Shown here: positions 6,753-10,179 of the stretch, in pieces
Layout of the letters: every line of letters begins with the position of its first letter
Numbering within the stretch: position 1 is the first letter of the stretch
DNA from: Bacteroidales bacterium UBA4073
Lineage (GTDB): Bacteria; Bacteroidota; Bacteroidia; Bacteroidales; Tenuifilaceae
Length of the DNA: 10,179 bases
Assembly: GCA_002383425.1 (NCBI GenBank)
Contig: DFYV01000122.1
Span: 14,188-24,366 of the forward strand
Direction of reading: 5' to 3'
Program-made: the position numbers and the translations under genes
Notes under the pieces: generated by a model
What the model was told of the DNA's origin: nothing
What the model saw: the letters and a program-made list of their open reading frames with translations, nothing else
The model's database searches: none

Positions 6753-6838
6753 GGCTTTTTTATTACACTTTAAACAAATATTTAGTAATATTGTAACTGA
6801 TTAACCTTATTGCAACCTAAACCATAGCCCATAAAACG

Positions 6839-8194
6839 ATGCAAGGTATCGTTACAGTGTTTTATAATCTGGTTGGTATTACCCTACTGAGCTTTCTGGT
6901 TGGGAGCGATGTTGCATTGAATGTAAATGTACCAAAAGCAGTAAATGCTGGGGGTGAATTCGATGTTGAAGTAATTCTGAAAAAGGGAAACCTTAGTGGT
7001 TTTGCCCGTCTACAGCAAGAACTGCCTCTTGGTTTATCGGCTAAACTGGTGGAGTCATCGCTTGGCGATTTTTCGTTCGATGAGCAAAAGCTCAGGATTA
7101 TTTGGCTACGCTTGCCCGAAAGTAAAGGGTTACGGTTGGTTTACCGCATAAAGGTTGATGAGCGCCTTAAGGGTGATTTTTCCTTGAAGGGAACTTTTGC
7201 TTACATTGAGAACAATGAACGCAAAACAACCGATTTTCAAACATCAACCATTACCATTAACCCCTCCGCCACAATCGACCCGAATTTAATAGTTGACATA
7301 AACGAATTTCAAACCGTTATACCCCCACAGGCACCTGTTGGTTTTGTGGCAAGCAATGTTTACTGCGTAAGGCAAACACCTGTTCCATTTGGCGAAATGA
7401 ATAGCTACATGGTTAAATTGATGGTGAACAAGGGCAATGCGCAAAAGTTTGCCAAAATTGAGGAAGATGTGCCAGATGGATTTACAGCCGAGGCTCTCGA
7501 AACCAAGGACGCCGTTTTCACCTTCAAGGATCAAAAGGTAAAATTCCTATGGATGAACCTACCTGCCGATCCTCGCTTTTTGGTTTCGTATAAACTCATT
7601 GCCCCCGATGGTAAAGGCGATGTTACCGTCAGTTTAAGGGGCACTTTTTCATACCTGCTGGGTGATGCCACCCGGGTAATTGACATCATTCAAAAGGATG
7701 TTGACTTAACCAATATCGACCCTGCGGCCTTAGATGGGTTGATGTCGTCAACCTTACCAGGCCATGAAGCTGATATCATATCGGGTTTTACAGGGTACTC
7801 CGAGGGTGGCGTTGATATTCCAATTGAATACAAAACAATTGAAGACAAACCTAAACGCAAAGTAAAACCCGGGTTCGACATGGAGCCATTTATGCTCATG
7901 CCCGAAAAAGGGGTTTACTACAGGGTTCAAGTTGCTGCTGGTCATAAACCCATAAATATCAAACGATACTTTAATCGCTACAACATCAAATACGATGTTA
8001 GAACCGAAATACATGCCGGGTGGTATAAGTACTCCATTGGTTCGTTTAAAGAATATAAGGAGGCTCGTGACTTTAGGATTTTGTTATGGAATACCACAAA
8101 AATTAACGATGCATTTGTAACGGCATATAACAATGGCTCTCGTATAACCGTTCAGGAAGCGCTGATGATTACTAACCAAATGTGGTACAGGTAG
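6839..8194 (+). CDS. Exported protein with two homologous beta-rich repeats and a C-terminal SPOR-like domain
   Basis: A 451-residue protein. Residues 3-22 form a hydrophobic segment, a signal peptide or anchor, although no Lys/Arg precedes it. An in-frame stop at 6818-6820 makes 6839 the first possible ATG. Two tandem homologous modules follow: about 25-130 and 174-285. FARLQQELPLGL (from F55) aligns with FAKIEEDVPDGF (from F204), and LRIIWLRLP with VKFLWMNLP, then KGTFAYI with RGTFSYL. They look like beta-sandwich modules, but the family is not recognised. After a low-complexity linker (290-355), residues 358-440 resemble SPOR: GVYYRVQVAAG ... GWYKYSIGSFKEYKEARDF ... DAFVTAYNNGSRITVQEA. SPOR domains bind glycan strands lacking stem peptides, so periplasmic peptidoglycan contact is inferred. 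The next gene starts 4 nt downstream and probably shares the transcript and function. Confidence 0.78.
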   Translation: MQGIVTVFYNLVGITLLSFLVGSDVALNVNVPKAVNAGGEFDVEVILKKGNLSGFARLQQELPLGLSAKLVESSLGDFSFDEQKLRIIWLRLPESKGLRLVYRIKVDERLKGDFSLKGTFAYIENNERKTTDFQTSTITINPSATIDPNLIVDINEFQTVIPPQAPVGFVASNVYCVRQTPVPFGEMNSYMVKLMVNKGNAQKFAKIEEDVPDGFTAEALETKDAVFTFKDQKVKFLWMNLPADPRFLVSYKLIAPDGKGDVTVSLRGTFSYLLGDATRVIDIIQKDVDLTNIDPAALDGLMSSTLPGHEADIISGFTGYSEGGVDIPIEYKTIEDKPKRKVKPGFDMEPFMLMPEKGVYYRVQVAAGHKPINIKRYFNRYNIKYDVRTEIHAGWYKYSIGSFKEYKEARDFRILLWNTTKINDAFVTAYNNGSRITVQEALMITNQMWYR

Positions 8195-8198
8195 TTTT

Positions 8199-9656
8199 AT
8201 GAGCAAACGTATTACAATACTCTTCGGTAAGTTACTATTTTTAATGGCATTAATTTTAGTGCTGCCCGGTGTGCTTTTCGCACAGATTGATGAAGAGGAA
8301 AAATACTACGAAAGTATCCTTGATACCGTTGTTGAAGTCCAGAACCCCGTTTACAAACCGGTAATATCGTTGGGTACAGGTTATTTGAGTTTTTGGGGTG
8401 ATGTTCGTAGCCCAATAGCTTCGCCACTTTATGGGAATATTGCCGGAAAATTGAACATATCGACCCTTTTTGGTCGCAAGCATTACTCTAAAGGCAATGT
8501 TTTTGTTATTCTTGGAAGTATTGAAGCCCACGATCCAAAACTTTCCTATCAGATGCAGCAACAACCCCTTCCGCTCGACGAATTAAATAACCCCATCTTT
8601 GTTAACTCGTCTTTCAATACCAATATATTTCAGTTAGGATTATCGGTGGAGTATAACTTTGGCCATTTATTTGGACCTGCCAAACGGTTCAAACCTTACG
8701 TTTCGATTGGTTTTTCAACCATTTTCTTCAGTCCCAAGGGTAATTTTAAAAGCAGCGAGTCCGATGAATTTTACTACTTTTGGTCCGATGGAACTATGCG
8801 TAATTCTTCAGAGTCAGGGCCCGATGCTTACCAGGCAAGAATTATAAGGTTTGATAAAGCCTTTGAAACCGACCTTTCAGGAGTTGATTTATACAAGCAG
8901 GGTAGCATTTCGCAGCAAACCTTTTCCATTCCCCTTGATGTGGGATTCGACTTCTACCTTTCCGATAGGATTAATTTGCGGGTGGGAACTGCAATAAACT
9001 ATTGCTTTAGCGATAAAATTGATAACTACGATAGTAATATTGCCAAGGCACAGGGCTATCCGGTACAGAATGATATTAATGATATCTTCAGCTTTACCTA
9101 CTTTACCATGAATTTTGATCTTTTCTCCGATCCTAAAACCATTCTGGTTGAGCGAGTTTTTGCCATGCTTGGCGAAGATTATGACTACGATATTTTCTTT
9201 AGCGATGCCGATGGCGATGGTGTTTTTGACCGGTTCGACGAGTGCCCCGATACCCCAGGCGGAGTTCAGGTTGACTCCCTGGGTTGCCCTTCGGACACCG
9301 ATTTCGACGGGATATTCGATTATAACGATAAGGAGCCCGGCACTCCCGAAGGAGCAATTGTCGATGAAAATGGCGTTCAGGTAACTGCCGATGTGCTGGC
9401 TGCCATGTTTAATCGTAAAGGGGAAGCTGTTTCGCGCCAGCAGGTAAGTCTAATCCCGCTTACCCATGTGTGGTCGCGCAGCTTAACCTATAGTCCTGGT
9501 CAAATCCCTGAAAAACTCAGGATGGTCGATACCGATTCCGATGGTTATATCTCGTTCCAGGAACTAATGAAAGCAGTTAACGAGTTTTTCGACGAAAAAA
9601 ATAATCTCACCTTGCAAGATCTATACGATCTTAACGAGTATTTCTTTGCGCAGTAA
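8199..9656 (+). CDS. Outer-membrane beta-barrel-like protein with thrombospondin type 3 repeats and EF-hand
   Basis: A 485-residue exported protein. MSKRITILFGKLLFLMALIL begins a signal peptide with probable cleavage after LFA, before QIDEEE. Residues about 50-325 contain alternating aromatic strands typical of an outer-membrane barrel (VISLGTGYLSFWGDV, FQLGLSVEYNFG, FKPYVSIGFSTIFF, LDVGFDFYLSDRINLRVG). Calcium-binding thrombospondin type 3 repeats follow at 336-390 (DADGDGVFDRFDECPDTPGG, then DTDFDGIFDYND). Near the C-terminus is a canonical EF-hand loop DTDSDGYISFQE (444-455). In many OmpA-type proteins TSP3 repeats connect a barrel to a peptidoglycan-binding OmpA domain; no such domain is seen here. 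The gene directly upstream supplies a SPOR-like domain instead, so the two may work as a pair. The exact family and function are unknown. Confidence 0.75.
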   Translation: MSKRITILFGKLLFLMALILVLPGVLFAQIDEEEKYYESILDTVVEVQNPVYKPVISLGTGYLSFWGDVRSPIASPLYGNIAGKLNISTLFGRKHYSKGNVFVILGSIEAHDPKLSYQMQQQPLPLDELNNPIFVNSSFNTNIFQLGLSVEYNFGHLFGPAKRFKPYVSIGFSTIFFSPKGNFKSSESDEFYYFWSDGTMRNSSESGPDAYQARIIRFDKAFETDLSGVDLYKQGSISQQTFSIPLDVGFDFYLSDRINLRVGTAINYCFSDKIDNYDSNIAKAQGYPVQNDINDIFSFTYFTMNFDLFSDPKTILVERVFAMLGEDYDYDIFFSDADGDGVFDRFDECPDTPGGVQVDSLGCPSDTDFDGIFDYNDKEPGTPEGAIVDENGVQVTADVLAAMFNRKGEAVSRQQVSLIPLTHVWSRSLTYSPGQIPEKLRMVDTDSDGYISFQELMKAVNEFFDEKNNLTLQDLYDLNEYFFAQ

Positions 9657-9719
9657 CCCAAACCTAACCAGTTCAAGGTTCAAGGTTAAAAGTTCAAAGT
9701 TCAAAATCAAGTTAAAAGC

Positions 9720-9920
9720 TTGCCCTGGGTGAAATCGAAGGGTTCAATATTCAAAATTCCAGATTCAAGATTCAAAGCCAAGTTTTACCATCAACCATCA
9801 ACCATCAACTATTCTTCCGAACAATGAACAAAATAAGTTAAAAGTTAAAAGTTAAAGGATAGACGATAATCGTTAAATGTGAACCGTTAAACGCATAGTT
9901 TCAACCATCAACTTCAACAC
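9720..9920. repeat. Composite intergenic repeat, copy A (201 bp)
   Basis: Copy A begins with a 23-bp block (9720-9742, core CCCTGGGTGAAATCGAAGGG). It continues through heptamer DNA and ends with a 116-bp block (9805-9920) that recurs at 10071-10179. Against copy B the end block differs by two substitutions and one extra 7-bp unit, the third TTAAAAG-type repeat. Copy A also carries 55 bp more between the two blocks. Confidence 0.88.
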
Positions 9921-10040
9921 AGATTCCTCACTTCGTTCGGAATGACAAAAGGAGAGAAAGGGAAAAGTAAAAAAGAGTAATTAGTAATTCGTAATTTGAA
10001 ATTATCAATCATCAACTTTATCACATTAACCATCAACCAC

Positions 10041-10179
10041 TTGCCCTGAGTGAAATCGAAGGGTCAACGATCAACTATTCTTCCGAACAACGAACAAAAT
10101 AAGTTAAAAGTTAAAGGATAGACGATAATCGTTAAATGTGAACCGTTAAACGCTTAGTTTCAACCATCAACTTCAACAC
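10041..10179. repeat. Composite intergenic repeat, copy B (139 bp, reaches window end)
   Basis: Copy B holds the 23-bp block at 10041-10063, with one substitution from copy A, then 7 bp, then 109 bp (10071-10179) nearly identical to 9805-9920. It stops at the window edge exactly where copy A's match ends, so the repeat may continue outside. Near identity indicates a recent duplication or gene conversion. Confidence 0.88.

Larger units (their letters stand above)
5879..6838. other. 960-nt non-coding, repeat-rich spacer
   Basis: No credible gene is present. In order it holds the terminator-like hairpin near 5924, AT-rich DNA with scattered AATAAGG words (5945-6020), a heptamer array (6031-6114), a 212-bp segment bounded by an inverted 19-bp motif (6152-6363) with an internal hairpin and direct repeat, an octamer array (6401-6608), and AT-rich DNA with a candidate promoter for the SPOR gene (6718-6752). 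The open frames across the octamer array are by-products of a repeat unit without stop codons. Confidence 0.85.
9657..10179. other. 523-nt non-coding region made largely of 7-bp units
   Basis: No gene is visible. Heptamer runs keep register over long stretches: GTTCAAG/GTTAAAA units at 9671-9705 plus 9711-9717; ATTCAAR units at 9742-9776; CATCAAC units from 9789; AGTTAAA, CGATAAT and CGTTAAA units from 9836 to about 9912; GTAATTN drifting into TCAACCA at 9977-10039. Two composite repeat copies overlie this. A short hairpin ATTCC/GGAAT (9923-9927 and 9939-9943) separates them. No clear terminator follows the gene ending at 9656. Confidence 0.85.

Noticed and set aside
8256..8564. Minus-strand open frame of 102 codons within the barrel gene
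   Set aside because: It overlaps the signal peptide and barrel strands of a clear gene, with no recognisable product.
9657..10179. Small RNA gene or riboswitch in the tail
   Set aside because: Only low-complexity heptamer DNA and short hairpins are seen; no known RNA fold or conserved core is recognised.

Overview
The window looks like chromosomal DNA from a member of the Bacteroidota, probably class Bacteroidia; genus and species cannot be told from the sequence alone. Three things point there. The gene order bamA - skp/ompH - skp/ompH - murI is typical of the phylum. There is a large TGS-domain/uridine-kinase-type nucleoside kinase of the kind found in Bacteroidia. Start sites lack strong Shine-Dalgarno sequences and sit behind A-rich leaders, with TAnnTTTG-like -7 boxes upstream of some genes. 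All seven genes are on the + strand.

Layout: 1-1743 is the 3' two thirds of bamA, cut by the window start. 1811-2320 and 2359-2877 are two tandem Skp/OmpH-family periplasmic chaperones. 3164-3976 is glutamate racemase (murI). 4208-5878 is the TGS/SAD-like/P-loop nucleoside kinase. A gene-free stretch of 960 nt (5879-6838) follows, full of short-period repeats and inverted repeats. 6839-8194 and 8199-9656 form a two-gene unit with a 4-nt gap. The first encodes an exported protein with two homologous beta-rich repeats and a C-terminal SPOR-like domain. The second encodes an outer-membrane beta-barrel-like protein with thrombospondin type 3 calcium-binding repeats and an EF-hand. 9657-10179 is non-coding and built largely of 7-bp units.

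Functionally most of the window concerns the cell envelope: BamA inserts outer-membrane proteins, Skp-like chaperones carry them across the periplasm, MurI supplies D-glutamate for peptidoglycan, and the SPOR/barrel pair plausibly links the outer membrane to peptidoglycan.

The most unusual signal is between the genes. Each of the five larger spacers carries its own short-period array or a structured repeat: 7 bp at 2998-3082, 9 bp at 4106-4174, 7 bp at 6031-6114, 8 bp at 6401-6608, and 7 bp through most of 9671-10179. A 19-bp motif occurs three times in two spacers, twice as the ends of a 212-bp MITE-like segment. The tail carries two copies of a composite repeat. No tRNA, rRNA, CRISPR array, transposase or phage gene was seen.
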